Below are positions 23,920 through 33,180 of a DNA stretch of 36,469 bases, in pieces. The notes under the pieces are model-generated. The model saw only the letters and a program-made list of their open reading frames with translations. It was not told the origin of the DNA and made no database searches. The DNA comes from Candidatus Fermentibacteraceae bacterium (GTDB lineage: Bacteria; Fermentibacterota; Fermentibacteria; Fermentibacterales; JCC-6): positions 1 through 36,469 of the forward strand of contig JAFGPK010000012.1 in assembly GCA_016936235.1 (NCBI GenBank), in the 5' to 3' direction. Every line of letters starts with the position of its first letter. Position 1 is the first letter of the stretch. The position numbers and the translations under genes are program-made.

Positions 23920-24801
23920 ATGGAAGACTGTCCCCTGCAGGTAACTCATCTGGGAAAGGTGTTCCGACGGAGACTCGGCCTCTCTAGCTTCAAGGCAGTC
24001 GATTCAGTGGATTTCAGGATGTCCGGCGGTGAGATAATGGGGTTTCTGGGACCGAACGGGGCCGGCAAGACCACGACTATCAAGTGCATCCTCGGACTTC
24101 TGAAACCCTTCTCCGGCAGCATAACGCTCTGGGGAGAGCATCCGGGGTCGGCCAAGGTCCGCAGGCGGATAGGATACGTGCCGGAGAATCCGGATTACGA
24201 GGACCTTTTTACTCCATTGGAGCTTCTCACAATGTTCGCCTCCATGAGGCGGCTGGACACCGGCAGGGACAGGATGATGGCCATCCTCTCCCGGGTGGGT
24301 CTCTCGAGCTGGGAGACGGTAAGGCTGAAGAACTTCTCCAAGGGCATGAGGCAGAGGGTGAGCCTGGCCCTCGCCCTTCAGTCGGAGCCCGACCTTCTAA
24401 TAATGGACGAGCCTACCGGAGGGCTGGACCCGACGGCCCGGAAGGAGTTCAGGGACATAATACTCGAGGAGAACGAAAGGGGCGCTTCGGTCTTCCTGTC
24501 CTCTCACCTGCTCTCGGAGGTGGAAACGGTCTGCCGGAGGGCCGTCATACTGGCCAGGGGCAAAAAAGTGGTGGAGGGGGACATGGAAGAGCTTCTCCGT
24601 ACTGAGGACCGCTACAGCATCCGCTACAGACTCGCCCATGGCGGCATCGAAGAGGAGAAGGAAGTGGAAGTCGGCGAGGAATCACTCCAGAGCTCCATAG
24701 ACGACCTCAGGAGCAGAGGTGTGTTCATTATCAGGATAGCTCCCGTTTACCGCAGCCTGGAGGACGTATTCCTGTCGGCCACCGGTGGAGGCGGGGAATG
24801 A
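23920..24801 (+). CDS. ABC transporter ATP-binding protein (second exporter)
   Basis: 293 residues from the ATG at 23920, which has AAGGTGG five nt upstream; a GTG at 23911 is an alternative giving 296. Walker A GPNGAGKTTT (44-53), YVPEN, signature FSKGM (139-143), Walker B LLIMDEPTGGLD (159-170) and the switch His in SSHLLSEVE are intact. The C-terminal part ends SLEDVFLSATG, as in CcmA/NatA-like subunits. It overlaps the permease gene (ATGA), so the two should form one exporter. Compared with the first ABC pair in this window it belongs to the same broad class but is not a close duplicate. Substrate unknown; the downstream histidine-rich lipoprotein hints at metal or enzyme-assembly work. 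Confidence 0.93.
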   Translation: MEDCPLQVTHLGKVFRRRLGLSSFKAVDSVDFRMSGGEIMGFLGPNGAGKTTTIKCILGLLKPFSGSITLWGEHPGSAKVRRRIGYVPENPDYEDLFTPLELLTMFASMRRLDTGRDRMMAILSRVGLSSWETVRLKNFSKGMRQRVSLALALQSEPDLLIMDEPTGGLDPTARKEFRDIILEENERGASVFLSSHLLSEVETVCRRAVILARGKKVVEGDMEELLRTEDRYSIRYRLAHGGIEEEKEVEVGEESLQSSIDDLRSRGVFIIRIAPVYRSLEDVFLSATGGGGE

Positions 24802-25553
24802 GACCCGTCATGACCTTCGCCCTGATGACCCTCAGAAGCCTGCTTCGGCGCAGGACGATCTGGGGAATAAGCATAGTCATACTGATAGCCCTCGTGGGCA
24901 TCGGCCAGGTGCCCGGCTACGGAGTATCCAATCAGGGCCGCTTCATGCTGGATTTCGGGCTTTTCGGCCTGGAGATCGGGACCCTCCTGCTGGCGATAGG
25001 TCTCGCATCCAACATATACCCCAGGGACAGGGAGCGGAAGACAGTGATGCCCATAATAGCCGTTCCCCTCTCCAGGGGTCAGTACCTGATGGGGAGGTTC
25101 GTCGGGGCCGCCCTGGTGCAGGCAGCCGCCATGCTCGCGGGCTGTCTCGGCCTGATGGTCATACTCATGCTGAACGAACATGCGATTCCGCCTGACCTCT
25201 TCCCGGCGACCGGTCTCCTTATCGTCGAAGGATGGTTCCTGCTTGCCGTGGTCTTCTTCTTCAGTTTCTGGACCTCCCCCCCTCTCAACGCTCCACTCAC
25301 CATCCTCCTCTTCATCGTTTCCCAGATGTCTGTTTCGGGCTTCGTCGGCCTCCTTCCCACAGCGCCCGGCATCATGAGGACACTGAGGCTTCTTCTTCCT
25401 CACATGGACGTGTTCCACATAAAGGATCCCATAGCCCACGGCATGGATGTCCCCGGTCTCTACTTCCTGCTGGCCATGGTATACGGGCTCTCCTACATGG
25501 TGTTCATGCTTGCGGTGGCGCTGGCGGTCTTCCGGAAGAGGGACCTGAAATGA
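24798..25553 (+). CDS. ABC-2 type permease of the second exporter
   Basis: 251 residues with six predicted membrane helices: TIWGISIVILIALVGIG, FGLEIGTLLLAIGLASNIY, VGAALVQAAAMLAGCLGLMVILML, LLIVEGWFLLAVVFFFSFW, LTILLFIVSQMSVSGFVGLL and the last, GLYFLLAMVYGLSYMVFMLAVALAVF. PRDRERKTVMPIIAVPLSRGQYLMGRF after helix 2 is the coupling element shared by ABC-2 and NosY-like permeases. It is start-stop coupled to both neighbours (ATGA at 24798 and again at 25550), so the four genes of this operon are probably made in fixed proportion. Inner membrane. Confidence 0.85.
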   Translation: MRPVMTFALMTLRSLLRRRTIWGISIVILIALVGIGQVPGYGVSNQGRFMLDFGLFGLEIGTLLLAIGLASNIYPRDRERKTVMPIIAVPLSRGQYLMGRFVGAALVQAAAMLAGCLGLMVILMLNEHAIPPDLFPATGLLIVEGWFLLAVVFFFSFWTSPPLNAPLTILLFIVSQMSVSGFVGLLPTAPGIMRTLRLLLPHMDVFHIKDPIAHGMDVPGLYFLLAMVYGLSYMVFMLAVALAVFRKRDLK

Positions 25554-25921
25554 GAAACGTGTTGACCTTCGCCGCAATCCTCCTGATTTCCGCCTGCCGG
25601 ACAGATTACGACATCGAGGAGGTGGCTACGGCGGAATTCCTCGGTCAGGACCACGTTCATGCAGACAGTTGCGAGACATGCGGCGAGGAAACCACGGAGG
25701 TTGAACATGACCATCCGGAGGGTGAGCATGTCCACGACCCGGCGGGAAGCGACAGGCACATCCATGAAGCCGGGGTCAGGAACCACGGGACCGAGTGGTT
25801 CTTCAACCAGCCTTGGGCGGCCGATTTCATCTGGGGAAAGATGGTCAGGGATTCGGTGATACTGGTCCTTCTGGCAACAGGCCTGATCATTCTATCGGGA
25901 TACAGGAGAAAGAACCGTTGA
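25550..25921 (+). CDS. histidine-rich lipoprotein with C-terminal membrane helix
   Basis: 123 residues. The ATG at 25550 overlaps the permease stop. A lipoprotein signal with lipobox ISAC (Cys16) is followed by a segment rich in metal-ligand residues: nine histidines between about 34 and 80 (DHVH, EHDHPEGEHVHD, RHIHEAGVRNH), plus CETC. Near the end is a membrane helix (SVILVLLATGLIILSGY) and a basic tail. It would be held to the inner membrane by lipid and helix, with the metal-binding loop in the periplasm. Copper, zinc or nickel binding is the natural guess; there is no match to a family I know. The arrangement ATPase-permease-metal lipoprotein parallels NosF-NosY-NosL of copper-site assembly, an analogy only. 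Confidence 0.75.
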   Translation: MRNVLTFAAILLISACRTDYDIEEVATAEFLGQDHVHADSCETCGEETTEVEHDHPEGEHVHDPAGSDRHIHEAGVRNHGTEWFFNQPWAADFIWGKMVRDSVILVLLATGLIILSGYRRKNR

Positions 25922-26574
25922 GACGGGAGCTTTTCCTCTACCTGTTCGCCGTCCTGTTCCTGGCTTTGGCGGTCGTCACAGGCAGTCTGGCCTCTTCGGG
26001 AAGGCATTGCGGGAACGATGCGGCGGAGGCCACGGTCACGGCCGGCGTCGGAGAGATAGGAAGAGTACTCGCAGACATCCTTTGGCTGCAGATGGACCGG
26101 TACCACCACATATGGATGTACCAGGGCAGGGACTGGACCTCCGCCACCGATTACCTTCCGCAGCTGTGGCTTGTCATCAGGCTGAATCCCGGTTTTCCCG
26201 ACGCCTACATAGACGGGGCATATCATCTTGGAATAAACCTCGGTTTTCCCGAGGAGAGCATGCGGCTGCTCCAGCAGGGAGTGAGGAACTGCCCGGACAA
26301 CGAAGGGGTGTACTGGGAAAGGCTCATCGTACTCTGGCAGAGCAATTACCTCGGCACAAGGGAAACCCGCCTTGCAGCCTGGGACTACCTGGACCTGGTA
26401 AGGAGAAAGGGCGGGAACATATCGGATCCATGGAACGAAGCCAACGCGGCAATGATAATCGGCTTCACGTTCCAGGATGACACACTCCGCAGGAACAGCT
26501 CGAGGCTGGCCGAGAGGTACATCGAAAGGCGCGAGTTCATGGACCTTTCAAGGGCCGTGGCCCGGGGAATATGA
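25918..26574 (+). CDS. membrane-anchored helical-repeat (TPR-like) protein
   Basis: 218 residues. The TTG at 25918 overlaps the upstream TGA (TTGA), with AGGAG about 10 nt before it; longer in-frame versions lie inside the lipoprotein gene. One N-terminal membrane helix (LFLYLFAVLFLALAVVTGSLA) is followed by a helical domain with TPR-like units, for example LPQLWLVIRLNPGFPDAYIDGAYHLGINLGFPEESMRLLQQGVRNCPDNEGVYWERLIVLW. The segment ADILWLQMDRYHHIW ahead of the repeats recurs, from memory, in repeat proteins of other bacteria sitting beside ABC-2 exporters. It probably acts in the periplasm as a scaffold for the exporter and lipoprotein. It ends 12 nt before the convergent uvrC stop. Confidence 0.78.
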   Translation: MRRELFLYLFAVLFLALAVVTGSLASSGRHCGNDAAEATVTAGVGEIGRVLADILWLQMDRYHHIWMYQGRDWTSATDYLPQLWLVIRLNPGFPDAYIDGAYHLGINLGFPEESMRLLQQGVRNCPDNEGVYWERLIVLWQSNYLGTRETRLAAWDYLDLVRRKGGNISDPWNEANAAMIIGFTFQDDTLRRNSSRLAERYIERREFMDLSRAVARGI

Positions 26575-26586
26575 AGATAGCTCTGT

Positions 26587-28404
26587 TCATTCCCCCGTCT
26601 CCATCCTTCTGAAGTGATCATGTACGGTAATGGCCCTGGCCCTTCCCACTCCGGGGACCTCCATTATCTGTTCCACTGAGGCGGCGGCGATCCTGTCCGC
26701 GCTTCCGAAATGGGTAAGAAGCCTTATCCTGGTGGCTGAGCCTATGCCTGGAATGTCGTCCAGCACCGATCTCAGACTTCCCCGGGACCTCTTCTGCTGG
26801 TGGTAATGCAGGACGAAGCGGTGGGCCTCGTCCCTTACGGTCCTGATGAAGGAGAGCGGTGTCGAGTCCATGGGAAGTCTTATCTTCCTTTCGGTCCCTC
26901 CCTCGATCAGAAGCTCCTCCCTCTTGGCGATGGAAACGAAGCGGATCCTCTCGCGCCACTCCTCGCCGGCGGCTCCCATGGCCGCTCTCAGCTGCGCGAT
27001 CCCGCCGTCTATTACGAACAGGTCCGGATGATCGTCCTCCAGTGATGACAGGTACCTGCGGACGGCGGAAGCCACCATGGCTGGATCGTTCCTGCTTATG
27101 TCGTCCGGCATGGAGAACCTCCGGTAACCGGCCTTGTCCGGGTAGCCGCCCCGGAAGCTGACTATCGCCGCCACCGGCCATGATCCCTGGATGGTGGATG
27201 CGTCAAGGCATACTATCCATTCCGGGACCGACTGCAGCGCGAAGATGTCCGCCAGACTCTCCAGTGCGGCCTCGACCTTCTCCCTTCCGCCGGAGGGATG
27301 CTTCCAGCTCAGACGGACCAGGAACTGCTCGAGGTTCTGCATGGCCAGCTCCAGGACCTCCCTGTTCCCGCCCCTTTTCGGTACTGCTACGGTGACGGCG
27401 CCGCCTCTTTTGCGCGACAGCCATTCCTCCAGGTAGTGCCCGTCATCGGGCTGCTCCTGGACAAGGACCTCCCTGGGAATCTCGCCGGTCCGGGAATAGT
27501 AGCTGCGAAGAAGGATCGACAGCCTTTCGGACACCGGCGCCAGCTTCCATCGGCCATCGAAGGGTATTCTCACCACACCCGTGAACCTGCCTCCCCTCAT
27601 CCTCATGATGAGCCCCCAGTTCTCCCTGACGGCGGCGATGTCGCGGTTGACCCTGTCGTGTACGCTGTCTGGGGCGGGCCAGCCGAAGCTTCCAAGTCTC
27701 GCCAGCAGGTCCCGCAGCCTTGCAGCCTCTTCGAAATCCCTCATGTCCGAGGCGCTCTTCATTCTCCGCTCCAGCCGTTCCCTCGCCCAATCCCAGTCTC
27801 CACGGAGTATTCGAATCAACTCCTGGACGTTCCGGGAATACTCTTCAACGGAAACGGAACCCGTGCACGGAGCGGGGCACCTGCCCATCTGGCCCATGAG
27901 GCAAGGCCTGGAGACCCTGGGAGGGTCCGCACCATGGCATCTCCTGAGGGGACTGCTGTCAAGGAGGAATTCCACCAGCTTCCTCAGGTTCCTGGCGTCG
28001 GGGTAGGGTCCGAACCTCGGGCGCTCCCTGGGATTGCTCCGTTCCCTCGTGACCTGGAGCCTCGGCCAGGTCTCGTCGGTGGTTATCTCAAGGTATGGGT
28101 ATCTTCCCGAAGTCCTCAGCCGGACGTTGAGAGGCGGTTTCCGTATCCTGATCAGCTCCGCCTCCAGTATCAGGGCCTCCACTTCGTCCCTTGTTATGGT
28201 CCATTCGGTTGAGACCGACCTCTCCAGCAGAAGCTGATGGCGCGTGTCCCCGGTGCTGGAAAGGTGGCCCTTGAGCCTTTTCCGGAGGCTCCTGGCCTTT
28301 CCGATGTAAAGGATCCTGCCTCCGCTGTCCAGGAAACTGTAGACCCCGGGCAGGTCGGGGGCCCGTTCGATCGCCTGTCTAAGGCTCTCTGATACGGCAT
28401 TCAT
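26587..28404 (-). CDS. uvrC: UvrABC excinuclease subunit C
   Basis: 605 residues, normal length. Domains in order: the GIY-YIG nuclease at the N-terminus (GVYSFLDSGGRILYIGKA), a cysteine set CHGADPPRVSRPCLMGQMGRCPAPC typical of UvrC, a UVR helical hairpin near DFEEAARLRDLLARL, the RNase H-like nuclease with CLDASTIQGS, DLFVIDGGIAQL and RDEAHRFVLHYH, and two helix-hairpin-helix motifs at the end (IPGIGSATRIRLL, VPGVGRARAI). It makes the 3' and 5' incisions in nucleotide excision repair with UvrA and UvrB. It follows murJ by 12 nt and has no clear ribosome site, so it is probably read as the last gene of the envelope operon. Confidence 0.97.
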   Translation of the reverse strand: MNAVSESLRQAIERAPDLPGVYSFLDSGGRILYIGKARSLRKRLKGHLSSTGDTRHQLLLERSVSTEWTITRDEVEALILEAELIRIRKPPLNVRLRTSGRYPYLEITTDETWPRLQVTRERSNPRERPRFGPYPDARNLRKLVEFLLDSSPLRRCHGADPPRVSRPCLMGQMGRCPAPCTGSVSVEEYSRNVQELIRILRGDWDWARERLERRMKSASDMRDFEEAARLRDLLARLGSFGWPAPDSVHDRVNRDIAAVRENWGLIMRMRGGRFTGVVRIPFDGRWKLAPVSERLSILLRSYYSRTGEIPREVLVQEQPDDGHYLEEWLSRKRGGAVTVAVPKRGGNREVLELAMQNLEQFLVRLSWKHPSGGREKVEAALESLADIFALQSVPEWIVCLDASTIQGSWPVAAIVSFRGGYPDKAGYRRFSMPDDISRNDPAMVASAVRRYLSSLEDDHPDLFVIDGGIAQLRAAMGAAGEEWRERIRFVSIAKREELLIEGGTERKIRLPMDSTPLSFIRTVRDEAHRFVLHYHQQKRSRGSLRSVLDDIPGIGSATRIRLLTHFGSADRIAAASVEQIMEVPGVGRARAITVHDHFRRMETGE

Positions 28405-28416
28405 AATGGGGGGGCG

Positions 28417-30078
28417 TCAGTGCCCTCGTCTGAAGGCAAGGGAGAAGACGGACCTGGCCATCCCTCCGCCCATCAGGGCGAAGACGCCGAGGAAGGAAGC
28501 TATGGAGGCGGCGGATGCCGCGAGTATGGAGCCGAGTCCCTCGAGCGTTGACGACGATGATGCGGCGTCCACCCACGGAGAGAGCAGGAGGAGGATCAGC
28601 AGGGCCGCACCCCCGGCGGGGAGCATGGCCAGCCAGGCCGCCCTGGATGACTGCACCACAGGACCTGCCCGTTTTCTCAGGGCTATCCTTAGGACGAAGA
28701 AGTTCACCATGGAGGCGACACTTGTCGCGAGGGCCAGCCCGGCGAGGGGCTTTGCAAGTCCGGTCCTTATGAAGAAGAGAGTGAAGACTATGTTGAGGAT
28801 GATGTTGAGACCCATGCAGCCGACGGCGATCTTGACCGGGGTCCTGGTATCCTTCATGGCGTAGAACACGGGGGCCGTTATCTTTACCGCACCGTAGAAC
28901 AGCAGGCCGGCCGAGTAATAAACCAGGGCGGAACTGGTGAGAATCGTGGACTCCGCGGTAAACGCTCCCCTGGCGAGAAGCACCTGCACCAGCGGTCCGG
29001 CCAGGAGTACCATGCACATGGTCGCCGGAACCATGAGGGCGGCGAGGGCCAGAGTCGCCCTTCCCAGTGTCTTCCCCGCATCACCCAGCTTCCCGCTGGC
29101 CGTCTGCCTGCTCAGAGTGGGAAGAAGCGCGGTGGCCAGCGATATTGCGAATACGCCCTGAGGGAACTGCATTATCCGGTTGCCGTAGGCCAGCGCGGCC
29201 ACGCTTCCGGGTTCAAGCATGGAGGCTATCATCTTGTCGACTATGATATTCACTTCAGCTGCCAGGAGACCTACGAGGGCCGGGAAAGCGAGCTTCCCTA
29301 TCCGCCTCACCTTGGGGCTGGTCCAGTTGAAGTCCAGCTTGAAGCTGAATCCCCTCCTCCGAAGTGCGGGGATCTGCACGAGCAGCTGCAGGACCCCGCC
29401 TGCAAGGACGCCGATGGAATATCCCCATACCGGCTGACCCGGGACTATCCATCTCGATAGAAGGAGTATTCCGAAGAGCGCGGAGAGATTGAAGAGAATT
29501 GGAGCGCTGGCGGGTGCCATGAAATGCCTGTGGGCGTTGAGTATCCCGCCGACTATGGCCGCGCAGCCCACCACGAGGATATACGGGAAGAGAAGTCTCA
29601 GAAGATCCGTCGCCAGTTCGGTCTTGCCCGGTATCTCACCGAAACCTGGGGCGAAGAGCCTCACCAGGAGCGGAGCTCCGATCATCCCGAGGATGACCAG
29701 GGCAAGGAGGACTGTCCCGACCAGGGTCAGCACGCGGCTGCCCAGCCTGAAGGCGTCCTTCCTGCTGTCCCTGCCCAGGGTCTCCACGTAGGTCGGAACG
29801 AATGCGGCGCTGGTGGTTGATTCGCCGAAGAGTCTCCTCAGTGTGTTCGGGATGATGAAGCCGAGGGTGAACGCGTCCGCCGCCATGCCGGTGCCCAGTA
29901 TGGCGGCCTGGGCGACGTCCCTGAGAAGGCCCAGTATTCTGCTGGTGACGGTAAGACCGCCCATGAGGCCGGTGGCTCTGGCTATCCTGGTGGCCTCCTG
30001 ACCCGGTGTGCCCAGGTCCTCCACACTCCCGGTATCGTCCAGGTCTTCAAAAGGATCCATTCTGTCAGGTCCCGTCAT
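28417..30078 (-). CDS. murJ: lipid II flippase MurJ (MviN family)
   Basis: 553 residues. After a charged N-terminal stretch of about 35 residues, the MurJ core follows: TSRILGLLRDVAQAAILGTGMAADAFTLGFIIPNTLRRLFGEST, with 14 predicted helices and the recurring arginines. It turns lipid II across the inner membrane for peptidoglycan synthesis. The first ATG at 30078 overlaps the upstream gene by 14 nt; a second at 30060 (MDPFEDLDD) is equally possible. The acidic N-terminal tail (PFEDLDDTGSVEDLGTPGQEA) is longer than usual for the family. The neighbours are GT-C, transglutaminase-like and PorV proteins, an envelope-building set. Confidence 0.95.
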   Translation of the reverse strand: MTGPDRMDPFEDLDDTGSVEDLGTPGQEATRIARATGLMGGLTVTSRILGLLRDVAQAAILGTGMAADAFTLGFIIPNTLRRLFGESTTSAAFVPTYVETLGRDSRKDAFRLGSRVLTLVGTVLLALVILGMIGAPLLVRLFAPGFGEIPGKTELATDLLRLLFPYILVVGCAAIVGGILNAHRHFMAPASAPILFNLSALFGILLLSRWIVPGQPVWGYSIGVLAGGVLQLLVQIPALRRRGFSFKLDFNWTSPKVRRIGKLAFPALVGLLAAEVNIIVDKMIASMLEPGSVAALAYGNRIMQFPQGVFAISLATALLPTLSRQTASGKLGDAGKTLGRATLALAALMVPATMCMVLLAGPLVQVLLARGAFTAESTILTSSALVYYSAGLLFYGAVKITAPVFYAMKDTRTPVKIAVGCMGLNIILNIVFTLFFIRTGLAKPLAGLALATSVASMVNFFVLRIALRKRAGPVVQSSRAAWLAMLPAGGAALLILLLLSPWVDAASSSSTLEGLGSILAASAASIASFLGVFALMGGGMARSVFSLAFRRGH

Positions 30079-31615
30079 TCAGCCCGCGGTCCTCTCCATG
30101 GTCGAGTATCGGTCCAAGCTCTTCGCGAAGCAGAGGGTTGAGATATATCGCCCTTCGAGCCGCGTCAAGAGATTCGACGTACCTTCCGTTCGACCAGAGG
30201 GATACGGCGTAGTTCTTCCAGACCGTTGGCGAGGACGGTGCTGTCTGAAGAGCCTTCTCGAACTCGGTCAGCCCTTCCCTCAGGTAACCCGACGATGAAA
30301 GACATGCGCCCCTGACATTATGGAGGTCCGCCCCGTCGTACCCCCGGTCGGCTGCTTCCTGAATGTACTCCATGGAACGGCGGGGGTCACCGATGGCGAA
30401 CATGTGCTCGGCCGCAAGCATTGAGGTCAGGCCGGATCTCTCCTTCCCGGGGTAAGTTAACAGCGCTGATATGAGAATTATGGTTAAAGCGGGAAGAAGT
30501 GATCTTCTCAGTGCTCCCGGACGTGTCACCGCTCCGGCAGCCAGGAACCAGAAAGCCGGCAGGGTGGCGGTCCTGAACCTGGCCGAGGGAAAGAAGACGA
30601 AGGACGAGATAATCCCCGCCGCCAGGATGGATACCGACAGCAGCACCCAGTATTCCGGTTTACGGATGAAAGCCCCGGATATGCCAAGGGACATGGCGGC
30701 AAGGGTAAGGGGCAGCAGAACCAGAAGAAAGGTCTTCCCCATCACCCAGCCGGTTTCCATGTTCCTGCCGGGACCCGGAAGACTGAAGTACTCCGCAGCC
30801 TTTACAATGCCCATCCCGGCCCATTCCACGGGGTCGTCTCCGATACTGCGGAGGGCGCGGTTGAAAAAGACATGATCTCCAGCCTGGTCGCCGGGTCCGA
30901 TGGCCACCAGTTCCTCGAATTCCACGCCGGGAGGGGTCGAGATCATCTCCCAGCTGGTACCTATCCAGAGGTTCTCCCCTCCGTTGGCGGCTATCACGGG
31001 ACCCGCGCCGGAGATGACGTTGATCAGCACCACCGGAAGCACTGCGACCGCGGCCATGGAAGTGAACAGGGTCCAGGACCTGAACCGGCTGCCGAAGGAC
31101 ATGAGCAGCAGGACGGCGGGTACGATTGCCAGCTCGGCCCTGAAGAGAACCGCGGTGCCGGTAAGGAAACCGGCCAGGGCATGGTTCTCACGCACCGAGG
31201 CAAGAAGGGCGAAAGAGAGGAGAACCGCCGCAGGCACCGCCGGCATCAGCTGAAGACCGTAGAGGACCAGGAACGGGGACACGGCAAGACCGGCGGCAAG
31301 GGCGGCAGTGCGGGGTCCCCTCCTCCCCATTGCGAGGTAGAGAGCAAGGGCGGGAAGGATGGAGAAGAGTGACATCATCACCCGCCATAGGACCGCGCCG
31401 TCGGCGGAACCGAGCAGCATGAACGCCGCGAACATCCCAGGAGGCCTTGAGAATCCCCGGACCCCGGGCACGAAAGGGCTCATGGCGAAGGTCTTCTCGT
31501 CCACGTAAAGGCCATTCTGAGGAAGGATCGTGTCAAGGCTGACGAAAACCCACGAGCGTAGGAGCACTGCGAGGATAACTGCGAGAATGACGGTGCCGGG
31601 TACGGAAATCCTCAT
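30065..31615 (-). CDS. GT-C family membrane glycosyltransferase-like protein with C-terminal repeats
   Basis: 516 residues. About ten membrane helices fill the first 390. The first periplasmic loop holds VDEKTFAMSPFVPGVRGFSRPPG, the acidic residues and RPPG of ArnT/PMT-type GT-C enzymes, which move sugars from polyprenyl-phosphate carriers. The last 110 residues are TPR-like helical pairs (YIQEAADRGYDGADLHNVRGACLSSSGYLREGLTEFEKALQTAPSSPTVWKNYAVSLW...), as in several bacterial GT-C proteins. Acceptor and sugar unknown. The ATG overlaps the upstream TGA (ATGA) and its end overlaps the murJ start, so it is translated within the same chain of genes. Confidence 0.8.
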   Translation of the reverse strand: MRISVPGTVILAVILAVLLRSWVFVSLDTILPQNGLYVDEKTFAMSPFVPGVRGFSRPPGMFAAFMLLGSADGAVLWRVMMSLFSILPALALYLAMGRRGPRTAALAAGLAVSPFLVLYGLQLMPAVPAAVLLSFALLASVRENHALAGFLTGTAVLFRAELAIVPAVLLLMSFGSRFRSWTLFTSMAAVAVLPVVLINVISGAGPVIAANGGENLWIGTSWEMISTPPGVEFEELVAIGPGDQAGDHVFFNRALRSIGDDPVEWAGMGIVKAAEYFSLPGPGRNMETGWVMGKTFLLVLLPLTLAAMSLGISGAFIRKPEYWVLLSVSILAAGIISSFVFFPSARFRTATLPAFWFLAAGAVTRPGALRRSLLPALTIILISALLTYPGKERSGLTSMLAAEHMFAIGDPRRSMEYIQEAADRGYDGADLHNVRGACLSSSGYLREGLTEFEKALQTAPSSPTVWKNYAVSLWSNGRYVESLDAARRAIYLNPLLREELGPILDHGEDRGLNDGT

Positions 31616-33180
31616 TCCGGAACCTGAAGGAGTACGGGAAGCGGTCCGGAACCGCCGGAGGCATCCAGGAGGGTGAAAGAACCCCCTTCCCTCCCGGCAC
31701 GCACTTCAGCGCCCGCGGTGGCTTCGGTGCCACCCGTGAGTATCCAGAGCCTTTCCAGCTCTCCCGGTACGCTGTCCGGCCTTGCCCAGCACAGTGCCGG
31801 AAGCACTTCGGCGAATCTCCCACCGTCCATGGCCTGCCAGAGGTTACCGGTGACGGAGAACTCCATGCGGCTGTCGAGGGAGTACGGATCGGAAAGGGTC
31901 ACTGACTGCGGAACGGCGGTCCTTCCGCTGAGCCAGCTCCATTCCGCCAGTTCAAGAAGAAGCTGCTCTCCGGGAATGCCCGCGGTCATTCTCCTGAGGG
32001 CCCTGTCGTACCATCCCGAGGTCTCGATGGTCAGGACGAAGGAGCCCTCCTCCGGGTCTATCCTCCATGTTTCCCTGCAGGTGCTTTCCCCGGGGGTGTT
32101 CGGGGGAAGGCTGAGGGGTTCACCGGAAAGGATGATGTTCAGGGTGTCGGGGCGGAATACCCATGAGGCGCCGGTAAGGTAGGCCGAGGGCTCCACGTAC
32201 CAGTGGTCGCCATCTTCCGACGACACGCGGACCAGGAACCTGTCCCAGCCCTGCGGGACCGGCACACCGTCAAGATCGCCTCCGGCAGGGACTATAACGG
32301 CTTCAAGATCGAGCTCACTGCAGACGGCGGCATAGAGCACGGCCATTTCCAGGGGTGTGGCTTCCCTGCTGTCCAGTATCAGCTGGAGGTCCCTCACTCT
32401 TCCAAGGTCCTCGCCCCCCAGGACTGCGCCGGGCGCCATGCTGTTGCACAGGAGCGTCCTGGCCCTCATAGTCTGGGCATGGCCGTCCGCTCCGGCTGAT
32501 GTCGCCTGGAGCGCCGCCTCTCTCAGGTCGGGCGGAAAGGGTGAGGACAAGACGGAACGGGCCTCCTGGAGAAGGAAGTCGGCGAGCCGGACATGGTCTT
32601 CGAAGGGGGATATCGCCAGTGAACCTGAAGAGTCCGAGGCCTCGAACAGGGCCCAGCCTCCGTGGGAGGAGACACGGTAGCCTTCCCCGCTCCATCCCAG
32701 GCCCTCCATCAGGTCATGCTCGATCCTGAAGACGCATGAGTCCGGTCTGATGCCCTTGAAGTCAGGCGAAAGGACCCCCCAGGGACCCATGGACCAGTTT
32801 CCGCTCCAGTCCCTCACTGTGACCCTGTAATGCACTTCCATGCCTTCGGAAAGGGCCGGGAAGGCTGTTACCAGCGACCTGCGCCACAGGGCTCCTCCCG
32901 ACAGCGTGTCCACGGCCCACGGCGGGACCGGGTGAAGGTCACCGGGTGACGTCCCGTACTCCGCGGAATCCAGAACGATGGACTGGTTCCCGGGCTCGAA
33001 TCCGACAGCTATCCTCCCCAGAAGCCTGTCGCTGCCCTGAAAACCTCTTAACTCCAGCACTTTGACCAGCGTGTCCCCCTGCATGGAAATCGAGAGCGAG
33101 TAGAACGTCAGGGACGAGGGAACTGACAGGGCAGCCCCTGACAGGGCAAGGAGAAGAAGGGGCAGCATACTTTTGTTCAT
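31612..33180 (-). CDS. transglutaminase-like pseudoenzyme, paralogue of the upstream protein
   Basis: 522 residues from the ATG at 33180 (ATGA overlap with the upstream gene); an earlier in-frame start lies inside that gene and lacks a signal. Signal peptide: SMLPLLLLALSGAALS. The fold follows the upstream DUF3857/transglutaminase protein but is catalytically dead. Aligned on AVL...FLV...P, the nucleophile Cys becomes Pro276 (beside Thr275), the His becomes Arg314 (WDRFLV against FDHMLV), and the Asp becomes Glu330 (YVEPSAY against FLDPTNL). It is probably periplasmic, and may bind the same ligand or partner the active protein. The pairwise alignment is by eye but has no large gaps in this region. 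Confidence 0.75.
   Translation of the reverse strand: MNKSMLPLLLLALSGAALSVPSSLTFYSLSISMQGDTLVKVLELRGFQGSDRLLGRIAVGFEPGNQSIVLDSAEYGTSPGDLHPVPPWAVDTLSGGALWRRSLVTAFPALSEGMEVHYRVTVRDWSGNWSMGPWGVLSPDFKGIRPDSCVFRIEHDLMEGLGWSGEGYRVSSHGGWALFEASDSSGSLAISPFEDHVRLADFLLQEARSVLSSPFPPDLREAALQATSAGADGHAQTMRARTLLCNSMAPGAVLGGEDLGRVRDLQLILDSREATPLEMAVLYAAVCSELDLEAVIVPAGGDLDGVPVPQGWDRFLVRVSSEDGDHWYVEPSAYLTGASWVFRPDTLNIILSGEPLSLPPNTPGESTCRETWRIDPEEGSFVLTIETSGWYDRALRRMTAGIPGEQLLLELAEWSWLSGRTAVPQSVTLSDPYSLDSRMEFSVTGNLWQAMDGGRFAEVLPALCWARPDSVPGELERLWILTGGTEATAGAEVRAGREGGSFTLLDASGGSGPLPVLLQVPE

Noticed and set aside
27170-27240. Possible loss of a catalytic His in the UvrC RNase H-like motif (DASTIQG)
   Set aside because: Normal UvrC proteins vary here (for example DNSNIQG in Bacillus); the Asp and the RDEAHRF motif are intact, so nothing is unusual.
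27298-28212. A 304-codon plus-strand frame
   Set aside because: Antisense shadow of uvrC.
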